A stretch of 64,000 nt of DNA, from contig CM066036.1 of NCBI GenBank assembly GCA_033557465.1, positions 584,123,574 to 584,187,573 of the forward strand, given 5' to 3'. This document shows, in pieces, positions 1 to 10,527 of this stretch; within the stretch, counting starts at the first letter, position 1, and the number at the start of each line of letters is the position of its first letter. The notes below the pieces were generated by a model. That model made no database searches and was not told the DNA's origin. It worked only from the letters and a program-made list of their open reading frames with translations. Source of the stretch: Ichthyophis bannanicus. Its lineage: Eukaryota > Chordata > Amphibia > Gymnophiona > Ichthyophiidae. Position numbers and translations under genes: made by a program.

Positions 1-158
1 AAGAGGAGCTTCCCCTTAAAGGGGAGTTTGCTGAGACGTGTCTTGTAAGAGAAGTCTGCAGACCAATTGCATAACCAAAGAAAGCATCTCACTGCTATTA
101 CAGATGCTATGCTTTTGGCTGAAACCCTCCCCAAGTCATAGAATGCATCCGTCAGGTA
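1..158. other. Unassigned sequence at the window edge
   Basis: No terminal repeat, poly(A) tail or convincing protein match is visible here. A few short phrases on the plus strand look faintly like a retroelement Gag, but the frame is broken. I leave it unclassified. Confidence 0.4.
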
Positions 159-159
159 A

Positions 160-558
160 GCAGAAGTCAATTTGAATCATTTGGACTATTATAATTCGGT
201 ATTTTTAGCAATGCCAAAATTGTTATTAAATAAATTAAAATGGATTCAAAATACTGCTGCAAAGATGATCACACAGTAGTTATAAGGATAGGGTTACTCC
301 CTTACTGATAAATCTTCATTGGCTGCCAATAGAAGCCTGTGTTTTATTCAAGGTGATGTGCCTGACCTTAAAGCTATTCATAAGATTGGTCCTATCTATT
401 TGTTAAATAGATTGTGTCATAGCTCATTAATTAAATCGTTTCATTCAATGACTCATTGCAAGTTGATATTGCCTTCAGCCTCTGCTTTTCAACAAAAGAG
501 GGTGCAGTTCCAAAATTGTGGAATGAATTACCTGTTGCAATTAGGGACTTTGAGGATA
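160..558 (+). mobile_element. L2-like LINE fragment (RT C-terminal region)
   Basis: The plus strand reads, with frameshifts, as the region C-terminal to the palm of an L2-like reverse transcriptase. It starts with a DYYNSVFLAMP-type block, then QNTAAKMIT, then a segment equivalent to the FK-L-L-KA--K-GP-YL stretch of L2/Rex-type LINEs. The longest open piece is 319-564. Stops and indels make it a dead fragment. It is cut off on the right by the left terminus of DIRS copy A at 559, with no 3' tail present. L2-like rather than CR1-like is inferred from similarity to the fragments at 5855 and 9693. Confidence 0.6.
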
Positions 559-690
559 GCATAGTTACTCGCCTGTAGCAGGTGTTCTCTGGGAACAGCA
601 GGAATCAGTCTTCACATATGGATGATGTCAGCACCGATGGAGCCTGTGTGGTAACCTTTCCCCAGCTTTCAAAGAAAGCCTTTAGCTGGG
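559..690 (-). repeat. Left inverted terminal repeat of DIRS copy A
   Basis: The stretch matches the outer part of the left termini of copies D, G, I and L and, as reverse complement, the right terminus of copy A at 7105-7269. It stops early, at the ctttagctgggg phrase, where an inverted segment begins. Confidence 0.75.
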
Positions 691-697
691 GAGTCCC

Positions 698-792
698 ATA
701 CGTGAGGACTGACTTCCTGATTGTTCCCGGAGAAAGCATAGTTACTCACCTGTAGCAGGTGTTCTCCGGGAACAGCAGGAATCAGTCCTCAC
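698..792 (+). repeat. Internal complementary region (ICR) of copy A, inverted
   Basis: In copies D, G and I the ICR reads gtgaggactgattcctgctg on the plus strand. Here the same module reads as its reverse complement, catacgtgaggactgacttc followed by a second tagttactcacctg motif and ending in cagtcctcac. The flanking purine-rich spacer (normally caactcc followed by ggggagga) is also reverse-complemented at about 793-870. The module therefore sits in flipped orientation within an otherwise minus-strand element. Confidence 0.7.
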
Positions 793-879
793 TAACCTTC
801 CCTCTCCCTATGGAGTTGTATTTCTTTTCTGCTTGATTAAGCTATTTCATTCTACTGAGGGAAAATGGCTCCCATGCGC

Positions 880-1925
880 CTAAACCTCAAATAAGCTACA
901 GAGCACCGCCTGGCCAAAAGCACTGTCCGTCGGGATTCTCCATCCAAGCAGTAATAGGCTACAAAAGTCTGGCTTGAAGACCAGGTTGCGGCCCGGCAGA
1001 TGTCTCCCAGCGGAGCAGAGCCACTGATGCGGCTTTAGCCCTGACACGGTGGGTCGTGACTCGACCATGCAACGGGAGGTCAGCCACCCTGTACGCCCAG
1101 GCAATAAGGTCTGCCACCCAGGAGGACAACATGCGCATGGAGACACAGGTAGCCCCAGTTTACTGGGGTCATAAAAGACGAAGAGCTGAGTAGCCCTTCG
1201 ATGTCCCTGCTTACGCTTCAGGTAGAAGGCTACAGCCCTTTTACAATCAAGGGTATGCAGAACTACTTCTGCCTGGCTAGCATGCGGTCTGGGAAAGAAT
1301 GTCGGAAGAACCACCTCTTGGTTGAGGTGGAACGTAGAGACCACTTTCGGAAGGAACTTGGGGTGGGTGCGCAGGACCACCCTGTTCTTATAGAACCGTG
1401 TGTACGGTCTTTCTGACACAAGAGCTTGTAGTTCACTCACTCGTCTGGCAGATGTGAGTGCCACCAGGAAGAGCACCTTTCAGGAGAGGAAGCGCAGATA
1501 GCAAGCAGACATCGGCTCAAAAGGAGGGCGAGTAAGCTGTTGCAAGACCACATTCAAATCCCACTCTGTTGCCGGAGGACGAACCGGGGGTTTTAGTAGA
1601 AGTAGACCTCTGAGGAATCTGGACACCAAGCGGTGAACCGAAAGAGGTTGTCCTTCCACTGGAGAGTGGTGTGCTGACAAAGCACTCAGGTGGACCCTGA
1701 CAGAGTTAGATTTGAGGCCTAATTCTGAGAGGTGCAGCAGGTACTCTGCACCACTGGTACTAGACAAGAGAAAGGGTTTTCATTGTGCTGGCTACACCAC
1801 ACCTCGAACCTATGCCACTTGAAGGCATAAGTTTTCCTAGTGGACTGCCTCCTTGAGGCCAGTAGCACTTCTTCCACGTTCTTAGGCAGGAGGAGAGAAG
1901 CCAGCACTACCCTTTCAGCAGCCAT
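880..1925 (-). pseudogene. DIRS tyrosine recombinase, copy A (broken)
   Basis: Three frames on the minus strand (1925-1719, 1767-1480, 1476-880) together cover a DIRS tyrosine recombinase, which in active elements integrates a circular DNA intermediate. The N-terminal core-binding part has ASRRQSTRKTYAFKWHR. The catalytic part starts with SARRVSELQAL, holding the first catalytic arginine. After the DPSKLGLPVS block the frame shifts, so the H-x-x-R box and the nucleophilic tyrosine seen in copy G are not in frame. At least three breaks are present. The 3' end keeps the family terminus SAFGQAVL in the shifted frame. Confidence 0.85.
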
Positions 1926-2764
1926 GCCATCAGGTTGAGGGTCCTGAGGTTGGGGTGTAAGATAGAGCCTTGCTCCTGGGACAGGAGGTCAGGCTGTATC
2001 CCCAGAGGGAATGGGGTTTCCACTGCCAGCTGGAGCAGAAGCGGAAACCAAAGTTGTCTTGGCCATCTGGGGGCTACCAGGATGACCGAGGCCTTGTCTC
2101 GAAGGATTTTGAATAGAGTTCGGGCCACCAGAGGCGTGGGAGGAAACGCATACAGGAGGCCCACGGACCAGGAGATTAGAAAAGCATCTGCAGCCATCCT
2201 TTGGGGGTGTGGCTGTCTGGGGCAAAAGTTGGGCAACTGATGATTCTGCGGACTGGCAAAGAGATCTATGGCCGGATGTTCCCAGCAATGGAAGATCTGC
2301 TGGGCCACTTCCGGATTCAGTTGCCACTCGTGAGGTTGGAGAATTTTGCTTAGCTTGTCTGCTAGGCAGTTCTCCTGACCTGGCAGGTAAACTGCTTTGA
2401 GAGACATACCCTGTCGGATTGCAAAGGAACAGAGGTTCACTGTCTCCTGACACAGGATGCAGGACCCCGTCCCTCCCTGCTTGTTCACGTAGAACATAGC
2501 CACCTGGTTGTCGGTTTGTACTAAGACAGACTGATGTGAGAGAACATGAGAGGTTTGAAGAGCTAGGCGTATTGCCCAGAGCTCTAAGAGGTTGATTTGT
2601 TGTGCCTCTCCTGAGGATACCACAACCCTTGAGTGCATGCATAAGTCTTGGCAATGGGCTCCCCAGCCCAGCAGAGATGCATCTGTCGTCAGTACTCCTG
2701 TGTACGAGGGAGGCTGGAAAGGCACTCCCTCGAGCAGGTTGGATGGCTGAAGCCACCAGGTCAA
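1907..2764 (-). pseudogene. DIRS RNase H and Dam-methyltransferase-like domain, copy A
   Basis: This 285-codon frame is the C-terminal half of the DIRS pol product. RNase H acidic positions are visible in order: TTDASLLGWGAH, NLLELWAIRLAL, VQTDNQVAMFYVNKQGGT and LPGQENCLADKLS. Downstream, IDLFASPQN and LLYAFPPTPLVARTLFKI match the region that in DIRS elements is described as Dam-methyltransferase-like. Equating FPP with the catalytic (D/N)PP(Y/F) motif is my inference. A break at about 2800 separates it from the RT frame. The 3' end overlaps the recombinase start, as is usual for this family. Confidence 0.85.
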
Positions 2765-2842
2765 TGACTTCAGTAGTCATTTTGACACTCTGATCCTGTC
2801 TCGGAGTCTTCCTTTGGCTCGTGTCCGCTGATTTCTGAGGCA

Positions 2843-3781
2843 TCACTGAGCTGTCCTCATGTGGAGACAGGCGTTTGGGGTCACATGAACCGTGGAGGCC
2901 ATGTGTCCCAGAAGGTGTAGAAAGTGCCTTGCTAATATCTGAGACTTGTGGCTGATTTGGTGTACTAGCTCCAGAAGCCTGTGTGCTCTGCCCTCTGGCA
3001 GGTAAGCCTTCGCTTGAAGGGTTTCTAGCCTTGCCCCTATGAAGTTTTGAGTGGGGAGCAAAGTGGACTTTGCTTGATTTATGACAAAGCCTAGATGCTG
3101 CAGTATGCTGTTGCGAGTTGTGGCCTGATGGGCTTCTTGAGGCGACGGGGCCCTGATGAGCCAGTCGTCCAGGTACGGGAAGGCAAAAATTCCCTGGTTC
3201 CTGAGGAAGGCTGCCACTATCGCCAGACATTTGGTAAATACTCTGGGGGCAGAGGCTAGGCCGAATGGAAGTACTCTGTACTGAAAATGGTTTCCTCCCA
3301 CTACTAATCTGAGATATTGTCTGTGGTCTGGATGTATGAGGATGTGCGTATAAGCATCCTTCAGGTCTAAAGAGCACAGCCAGTCTCCCTGGTGGAGGTA
3401 AGGCAGCAATATTCCAAGGGAAAGCATCTTGAACTTTTCCCTCACCAGGAACTTGTTTAAGTTTCGCAGGTCAAGGATGGGCCTAAGGCCTCCTGTTCTC
3501 TTTGGTATCAGAAAATACCTGGAGTAAAAGCCTTGTCCTAGCAGGCTGTGGGGCACCGGCTCCACCACCTGATCCTCTAGAAGACCAGCCAACTCCTGTA
3601 AAAGGAGGTTCCTGTATAGAGGGGGGTCTGAGAGGCTCTCCTGGAAAGTAGGAGGGGGAGGTACCTGGTTGAAATGGAGCAAATAGCCCTTTTGGACTAT
3701 TTGTAGGACCCAGGTATTTGTGGTGAATGCTGGCCACCTGTGAGCGTACAGGGTCAGCCTTACTCCTGTGCAAAGCCTCAA
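2843..3781 (-). pseudogene. DIRS reverse transcriptase, copy A
   Basis: A 312-codon frame carries the fingers and palm of a DIRS reverse transcriptase. FYSRYFLIPKRTGG and LRPILDLRNLN lie near residues 85-108, the first palm aspartate is in SLDLKDAYTHILIH (about 139), and FPYLDDWLI is near 201-209. The connection to the thumb and primer-grip part follows (FIGARLETLQ). It makes the cDNA of the element from its RNA. The RT domain itself is uninterrupted. It ends at a stop just before the RNase H, which lies in another frame, so the fused pol product is broken. Confidence 0.88.
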
Positions 3782-3812
3782 CCCTGTTTGGAGAGAGACT
3801 ATGCTGTGGCAG

Positions 3813-5735
3813 TCAAAAACCCCCTACCGGCTGAGGAGGAGCCGGTGCCTGAGGCTTGGGGGTCTTCTGCTTACGCAGGCCATGCCCCCGTCCCTTGGAC
3901 TGCTGCCCCTGTTGGGGAGCTGGGGAGGCCTGGTGAGTGGGGTAGTTGCGGTAAGCAGCACCCTTCCTCGGGAAAAAGGGCTTTTTACCCGAGCCCTTCT
4001 TTTTAGAAGGGGCAGATGTCTTTTTGGAGAGTATTGTCTGGATCAAGTACTCGGTCTCGATTTCAGCAGCCTTCTCAGTCATGGGTTTGCCAAAAAAGGT
4101 TGTCACCTCGGCAAGGGACATCAACAAACTTCTCCTGAACCCATGGTTCCAGGTCCGATGACATTAGCCACGCCTGGTGTTGGGCACCAATGCTGGCTGC
4201 GGCTACCAGGGCAGAAGTCTTGACCGTTGTAGGCTGCTAGAGACATAAACTTTGATCACTCCCGAATCCCAGTGGACAAGTTCTTGAAGCGCTGCAAGGG
4301 TTCCTCGGAGAGGCCAGCTGAGAACTCGGCAATCTCCTTTGCCAGGTCCCGCAAGTACATGCCCATGTACATCTGGTATGTTTGGACATGGCATGATAGC
4401 ATCGAGGCCTGGTAGCACTTTCTGCTGAAGGCATCCAGGTTCCAGGCCTCCCTGCCAGGGGGCACCGAGTGCGTTCTTTGGCTCTTGAGCCTGTGCATGG
4501 CCGATTCCACAACCATGGAGTTGTGCGGCAGCTGTGCCTTTTGGAACCCAGAACTCTTGCGGACTCGATAGATGGAATCGACCCACTTGCTGAGAACCAG
4601 CATCAAGGCCGGTGATTCCCACATGCAGAGCATCAGCCGTTCCAACATCGGAGGAACCGGTACCGTAAGGGCTTCCCGAGGGGGAAAGTCATACTGGAGG
4701 GCTTCGAGCTCCTCGGCTTGAGGCTCCTCCTCGGTGTCCGCCGGGAATGCCAAAGCCTTGGACATGTCCCTGCCGAAGTCAAAGAACCGGGTATCCTCCA
4801 GGGAGGGACCTTCTCCGAGGCTTGGACCCCGGCGAGTCTGATGGGACACACTGGGTCTAGTGGGTGTCCGGGGACTCTTCATCTTCCGTTTCCCATGCCG
4901 AGTTCTCCGAGGAGGAATCGATGGGCTCCGGCCGTGAGGGCTTCGATCTCGACTGCCACGACGCTGAGGGCACCGGCGTCGACGACCTTGGTCCCGAACG
5001 GGAGGTCAAGGGAGACCTCGGCCGAGGATCGACTCAAGCTTGAAGAGTCTCGAGGATTGGCTCGGCCTCTGGGGTCGACTTGGACGTCGAGGTTCTGGTG
5101 GTTGGGGTGGATGGACCGGTGAGACCGGCCATCAGCACCCGCTGATGCTGCATGAAGGCAGACATGCTGATCTCCAAGGCCGTCATTCTGAGACTGAGCT
5201 CAGGAAACTCTGCAGCCTCTGGCTTGGGTCCCGACGCTGGTTTTCCCAGAGGAGAGTCAATGAGGACAACAGCAGTTACCTTCCTCGGCATCTCCGGCTC
5301 CGTGCGAGGTACTTTTGCAGGGTGCTCTGGCTCCGAGGACCCGGGGAGGCGGTCAGGACTCCGCGACTTGGTCCGCAAGGGCCCAGGCCGATAAGAGGCA
5401 TCCAACGACGCCACTCTCACAGGTTTCTTCTTCCTCCGGTGTTCCCGTGAGGGAGACCCCCGCTCAGAAAACCCCCGACGATGCTTGGAGTCAGATAGCT
5501 ACTGAGACGTCGAGGCTTCTGAAGAGGTCCGAACCTGGGTGGATTTAGACTCTGAGAAAATCCTTTCACGCTGCTGCTGCCTACTTCTAAGTGCCTTAGA
5601 GGACATTTTGCTACACGGGCCACAGACCTTCGGGTCATGGCTGGGTCCGAGGCAGCGGAGACAGCAGTCATGTGTGTCGGTGAGGGACATTAATTTTTTA
5701 CACCGATCACACTTTTTAAACCCGCTGGCAGCCAT
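3813..5735 (-). pseudogene. DIRS Gag-like protein, copy A
   Basis: The gag frame starts at the methionine of MAASGFKKCDRCKK (5735) and runs to about 3813 with at least three frame breaks (near 5499, 5034-4882 and 4256-4127). The N-terminus has a Cys/His cluster, CDRCKK then HDCCLRCLGPSHDPKVCGPC, probably binding zinc. A Ser/Arg/Pro-rich stretch follows. A capsid-like middle contains LMLCMWESPA, PHNSMVVESAMHRLKSQ and YLRDLAKEIAEFSAG. A basic C-terminus (KKGSGKKPFFPRKG) leads into the RT. The start is chosen because the same M-A-S/A-S-x-F-K-K-C start recurs in copies F and I. Confidence 0.8.
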
Positions 5736-5854
5736 CGGGGGAAAAAGGGCCCCTGCGAGGTCAAACGACCTGGCTGCCAGTGAAAAAGAAAAAAAGTGCA
5801 AACGCTAGTCATTAAGGACAAAAATGAAAAATAAAAACTGGACTCGATACCGGT

Positions 5855-7025
5855 GTTCTACCTACCATTTAAAATCCCACACCCTCCACTACAACAGATA
5901 ACAGAGTGCTTTAAGGAACTAACAATATGGCTCAATGAACAGAACTTACATATTAATTTCGCAAAAACTGACGTTCTATATATTACTAAAAACCAAACAT
6001 ACACACCCCCAAGCACCATCACACTTGATAACCATGAGATCAACATAAAAAAAGAAATAAAATACCTGGGTGTGATACTTGACAATAAACTTAACATGGA
6101 TTCTCACATAAAATATCTAACAAAAAACATACACTACAAACTTAAGACCTTGAAACAACTAAGACCATTAATCCACTTACAAGACTTCATAACCATAATA
6201 CAAGCCATCATCACCCCACACTTTGATTTTGCAAATCTAATCCTTAATGGCATCACAAAGCAAAATATTAAAAAATTACAACTAACTCAGAACATCGCAG
6301 CAAGGATAATAATGAATATAAGCTCAATTGAACATATCACACCGACATTAGCCGAACTCCATTGGCTACCTATCCACAGCAGAATAAAATATAAGATATT
6401 ACTTACAACATTTAAACTAATAAATAACTTAGCGCCAACTATACTCAATACACTCATCAAGATAGAAATAGATAAAAGATCACAAAGAAGTAGAAACACT
6501 AACACTATAGCAGTACCAAAAGACTACACAAAAGCAAAAAAAACAAACCAACATGAGAGCATTCTCACACTCAGCTCCTATCCTCTGGAATAACCTTCCT
6601 GACAACATTCGCTCACTATCAGACATAAAGGAATTTAGAAAAAAACTGAAAACCCATTTATTCTCATTGCATTACAACCAAGGATCAGAGACTGGCCAGA
6701 CGACACAAAGAGACGCAGGTTAACTACTACAATTCAAACAACATATACCCACGTGCCTGAAGCCTACATAAAGTATACAACCACACGCGACATATGATAC
6801 AATTTGTATATATTTACTATGTATATATGTTATAATAGTTTAATAATTTACTGTTTAAATTTATACCGTTATCTGTATCTAGTTCATCTGTTCTATGTAA
6901 AACGACTTGGTATGATACTATCCATACCATACAACACACTGTTCATTGTAAACCGCACTTGATACTTGTGAAAGAGCGGTATAGAAATAGTTATTAAATA
7001 AAATAAATAAATAAAATAAATAAAA
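5855..7025 (+). mobile_element. L2-like LINE, 5'-truncated, inserted in copy A leader
   Basis: The insertion interrupts the leader of DIRS copy A. It encodes only the C-terminal third of an L2-like reverse transcriptase. It ends with the family 3' signature: a GCGGTATAGAAAT box followed by a (TAAA)n/(TAAAA)n tail at about 6990-7025. No clear target duplication is visible. Confidence 0.8.
5856..6593 (+). pseudogene. L2-like LINE ORF2 fragment (RT thumb and C-terminus)
   Basis: The frame carries WLNEQNLHINFAKTDVLYI (after the palm), EIKYLGVILDNKLNM, ARIIMNISS, LHWLPIHSRIKYKILLTTFK and a C-terminal region that continues out of frame as ILWNNLPDNIRSLSDIKEFR. This is the usual order for the end of an L2-type ORF2. 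Endonuclease and palm are absent because of 5' truncation. A frameshift near 6570 splits the last 60 or so residues from the rest. The strong A-richness of this copy sets it apart from the L2-like copy at 8828. Confidence 0.8.
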
Positions 7026-7104
7026 TGAAGAGAATCTTCAGGAGTTTTGACGCACTTTTTCCGCGAGGGAAGTTGGACTATGTTTGTTGGGCTCCATGGA
7101 AAAA

Positions 7105-7269
7105 GGGAGACTGGGAAAGATGGCACCCTTGGGCGGGAAGGGGATCGCGCATGCACGATGAAATCCGAAAGGCTTTCTTTGAAAGATGGGGAATTGCTCC
7201 GCATGAGGGCTACGTCGGTGCCGACGTCACCTATATGTGAGGACTGACTTCCTGCTTGTTCCTGGAGAA
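7105..7269 (-). repeat. Right inverted terminal repeat of DIRS copy A
   Basis: The phrases gatggcacccttgggcggga, aaaggctttctttgaaag and ggactgacttcctgcttg recur at the right ends of copies B, F, G, I, K and L and as reverse complement at their left ends. It contains a GCGCATGC core, a decayed form of the NRF1-like palindrome seen in younger copies. Confidence 0.8.
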
Positions 7270-7319
7270 AGAACATGAGACTGCCCCTTATGTGTTGCAG
7301 CTCCTGACCTCCCTGGGAG

Positions 7320-8826
7320 TCAACCCTCTCCCCCCAGACTGTGGCAGAGGTGCTGTTTGAAGTTTGGGGAATTTAGGTCTACAGGGGTCCTGCCCCTGGC
7401 CAGCTGCCCCTGCAGGGGAGCTTGGTAGGAGTTAGGCCTGATGTTGGGGGTATGTTCCATAGGCCTTCTTTTTCTTTGAATAGAAGGACTTTGCCCAGAA
7501 GCCTTCCATCGGGAAGGATCAGCGGTCTTCTGAGAGAGCCTGGTTCTGGTCGTCAGCTCTGTCTCTAACTCGGCAGCCTTGTCTGTCATGGGTTTGCCGA
7601 AGAGATTCTACCCCTGGCAGGGGACAGTGACAAGCTTGTCTTGAACCCATTGCTCCAGGTCTGAGGACTGTAGCCATGCCAGAGAGTGGACAACAATGCC
7701 CACCGCAGCCACTCTAACCAAAGACTCAGCTATTTTTGCCGCTCTAGTGGTATACTTGAAGCACTCCTTGACCATGGATACCAGGCTCCTGAAGTTTTGG
7801 AGGTGTTCATTAGACAGCCCAGCTGAGAACCCGGCAAGCTCCTTCACCAGGTCTCTCAGGTACATGCTGATGTATAGCTGGTAAGCTTGGATACAAACTA
7901 TGAACATCAAGACTCGAAATACTTCCTAACAAACCCATCCATGGTGCGGGCTTCCCTACCTGTGGGCACCGAGGAATGCGTCTTCTGGCTTTTGTTCCGA
8001 TGCATGGCTGACTCCACCACCACAGAGTTGTTTAGCAGTTGAGTTTTTTCGAAGTCTTGGATCTTGAGTTATTTTGAAGCCTGGGCACATACAGACCCAA
8101 TACATGGAATCCAGCAGCTTGCTCATAACGGGAACTGTAACCAGGGTTTCCCATGTCTTGTAAAGGAGGCGCTCCTAGATGGGAGGCACCAGCACAGTTA
8201 TGGCCTCCTCGGGAGGAGAGATACTGGAGTATGTACAAGTCCTCTGCCCCGACGGTGAAGGCGAAGGCCTTGCCCATGTCCTGGAAGAAGTCCAGGAAGG
8301 AGAGGTCCTCAGGTAGGGACCTCCAATGCTCCTTAGGAGGAGAGGGGTGCGATGGAATGTCCCAATGCTGATGGCATCAGGAGAATTGTCCATCTCCCAT
8401 TCCAAATCGGAAGGGAGCTTGAAGCACCAATGGGAATCAGTTGAGGGCAAAAATGACAGCCAGGATTCCCGGAGCTCCAAGCCTGAAGCACTCGGTGGAG
8501 AAGCCCAGGCTTCTATCGAGGCCAGGATCGGTCATCAGAATCAGCCCACAGGGAATGCTGCTCCAGGACAGGCTGGATCTCCTCCGGCAAAGCTCTCGCG
8601 ATGCAGGGACCTGTTGCCAGCCCCGAGGAACCGAAGATACTGGAACTAAGGTCTGCTGGCTTACCAGAAAGGCAGCGAGGCTGCGCTCCAAAGCCACCAT
8701 CTTAGATTCGAGGACTGAAGGCTCCGTAGCCACTAGCGTGGGAAATGAGGGCATCGGGCTCGACGCCAGTTCCTTCAGTGGGGACTCACCAATGGTGCTT
8801 ACCTTGACAATCTGATGGTGATCCAC
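7320..8826 (-). pseudogene. DIRS Gag C-terminal and middle region, copy B
   Basis: Several minus-strand frames (8826-8437, 8480-8175, 7910-7608, 7589-7320) spell the capsid-like and C-terminal parts of the DIRS Gag. Landmarks are MYLRDLVKELAGFSAGLS, LQSSDLEQWVQDKLV and MTDKAAELETELTTRTRLSQ, all also present in copies A, F and I. Indels break it at least four times. The PTTG-x-STSKSTPE spacer motif of other copies is not visible. Its upstream part is displaced by the LINE beginning near 8828. Confidence 0.75.
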
Positions 8827-8827
8827 C

Positions 8828-10393
8828 TAGAGGATCCTCTAGACCCAGAATCCTACAGACCCATAGCTAGCCTACCTTTCACTGCCAAAATAATAGAGAA
8901 AATCGTCCAGCAGCAGCTTCAGGAACACCTGGATATTAACAACATACTGGACCCACAACAACACGGCTTCCGCCCTCTACATGGAATTGAGACCCTCATG
9001 ACCACACTGATGAACACCCTCCTCACAGGAATTCAAGAAAACACTCTGGATATGCCATGATCTTCCTTGATATATCTGCAGCCTTTGACACCATCTCCCA
9101 CAACATCCTCATACACAGACTACAGACTATTGGGATCAAGGACACTGTACTGAAGTGGTTTCAATCCTACCTAACCAACAGACAGCAACTAATCCGAACC
9201 AGCACCTCAACCTCCCCCCCATTCCAACAACACCAGGGAGTACCTCAAGGATCCACACTGTCAGCCATGCTCTTCAATATCTACCTCCAGCCACTCTGCA
9301 CAGTCATACGCACTCACAACATCAGCTTCCACATATATGCTGATGATATCATGCTCTACGCCCCCATTACGACCACAAGCCCAGCAAACTCCAAACTCTC
9401 AGCGTGCTTCACAGCCTTGTCTGACTGGTTACAAGCAAACAACCTATCCATCAATATAAAGAAAACTGAAGCTCTCTTAGTAACAAAGGACCCAGACTTC
9501 ACACCACCTACACACCTCAACATAGGAACAACAAGCATCAAAATACAACCGCAGATAAGATACCTGGACATTATTATTGACCAAGCCCTCACCTTAAAGC
9601 AACAGATCACAAAAACCTCCGGAACTATATTCCACAAGGCAAGAATAGTGCAGCGTCTCAGACCTCTTTTAGAACATAAGGATTTCTGAACCATGATGCA
9701 AGCCATGACACTCCCACATCTGGACTACTGCAACATAATCTACCATGGCCTCCCAGCCACACAAACCAACCCCCTCCGAACAGCATTGAACACCACTGCG
9801 AGAATCATTCAGAGGGCAAAGAAAACCGACCACATCACCCCAATTCTGAAAGAACTACACATTCTTCCCCTTAAAGCAAGGACTAAATACAAAGCCATCC
9901 ATCAAACTCAGAACACCCAGCTTCGCGCCCTGCTGACCTGCCCAGCTCACGGCAGAACTACTAGACAAGCCTCCAGCGTTTCCCTTACCGTCCCTCACAA
10001 AAGAACCAAATGCTCGCAATGGACCTGCAACCGAGCCTTTGAACTTTACGCTCCATCCTTATGGAACTCACTACCGAGCTGTCTCAGAAACAATACCAAC
10101 CTACCATCTTTCAGAAAACAGCTAAAAACCATTCTTTTCCAGGAATGCTTCAACACGAATCCCACCGAAAAACCCACAAACCCCTGATCCCACCCACAAT
10201 GAACCTCTGACTCAAAGCTATACTAACCTGTCTATGTCTAAAGTCTGTCCTATCCCAAAATCATTAATGTTGCCTCCTCGGTGTTGGCCCTACCCTCGTA
10301 CTTAATCTCCCCACCCCTATATGTAACACCGCTTTGACCCGGTGAAAAGCGGTATATAAATGCAGCTAAATAAATAAATAAATAAAATAAATA
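8828..10393 (+). mobile_element. L2-like LINE, 5'-truncated, inserted in copy B gag
   Basis: It begins inside the RT (EDPLDPESYRPIASLPFTAK) and ends with a short stem-loop (ACCGCTTTGACCCGGTGAAA...GCGGT) and an (AAAT)n tail at about 10370-10393. DIRS gag sequence continues on both sides. The same LINE family supplied the fragment at 43219-43712. Confidence 0.82.
8830..10187 (+). pseudogene. L2-like LINE ORF2 fragment (reverse transcriptase)
   Basis: RT blocks appear in order. SYRPIASLPFTAKIIEK and QHGFRPLHG lie in the first frame. After a frameshift near 9057 come FLDISAAFDTISHNILI, VPQGSTLSAMLFNIYL and HIYADDIMLYAP, the catalytic YADD box. A single in-frame TGA at 9687-9689 separates this from the last part, HLDYCNIIYHGLP to SLWNSLPSCLRNN. 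Only about two lesions break it, so it is one of the younger LINE copies here. The endonuclease is missing through 5' truncation. Confidence 0.85.
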
Positions 10394-10527
10394 TAGGGGG
10401 TGGAGCTGCTTCCCGCTGGGGCAACTTCGGGAGTCGCTCCTGGCCCTCATCCTTGAAGTGCCATCGAGGGTTGCAATGCCGGTGCCCATGGATCGTACCC
10501 ACATCACAGACATCGCCCTCCCGACAA
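10394..10527 (-). pseudogene. DIRS Gag middle fragment, copy B
   Basis: About 130 bases of gag-like sequence lie between the L2-like LINE and the CR1 insertion. The composition and the phrases atcgagggttgcaatgccgg and ggtgcccatggatcgtac resemble the spacer part of gag in the other copies. It is too short for a firm frame. Confidence 0.5.

Larger units (their letters stand above)
559..7269 (-). mobile_element. DIRS1-like retrotransposon, copy A
   Basis: This is a nearly full-length DIRS-type element of about 5.5 kb once the LINE at 5855-7025 is removed. On the minus strand the order is leader, gag (5735-3813), RT (3781-2843), RNase H plus methyltransferase-like tail (2764-1907) and tyrosine recombinase (1925-880). 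The left terminus begins with the motif tagttactc-cctgtagcagg at 559. The right terminus ends in cttcctgcttgttcctggag at 7269. The recombinase, gag and pol frames all carry frameshifts or stops, so the copy is inactive. The block between the left terminal repeat and the recombinase is inverted relative to other copies. The right end abuts gag sequence of copy B. Confidence 0.85.

Noticed and set aside
1989..3377. A 462-codon minus-strand frame in copy A
   Set aside because: It is a different frame of the RT-RNase H region. Its translation is Ser/Pro/Gln-rich and has none of the RT motifs that the correct frames show.
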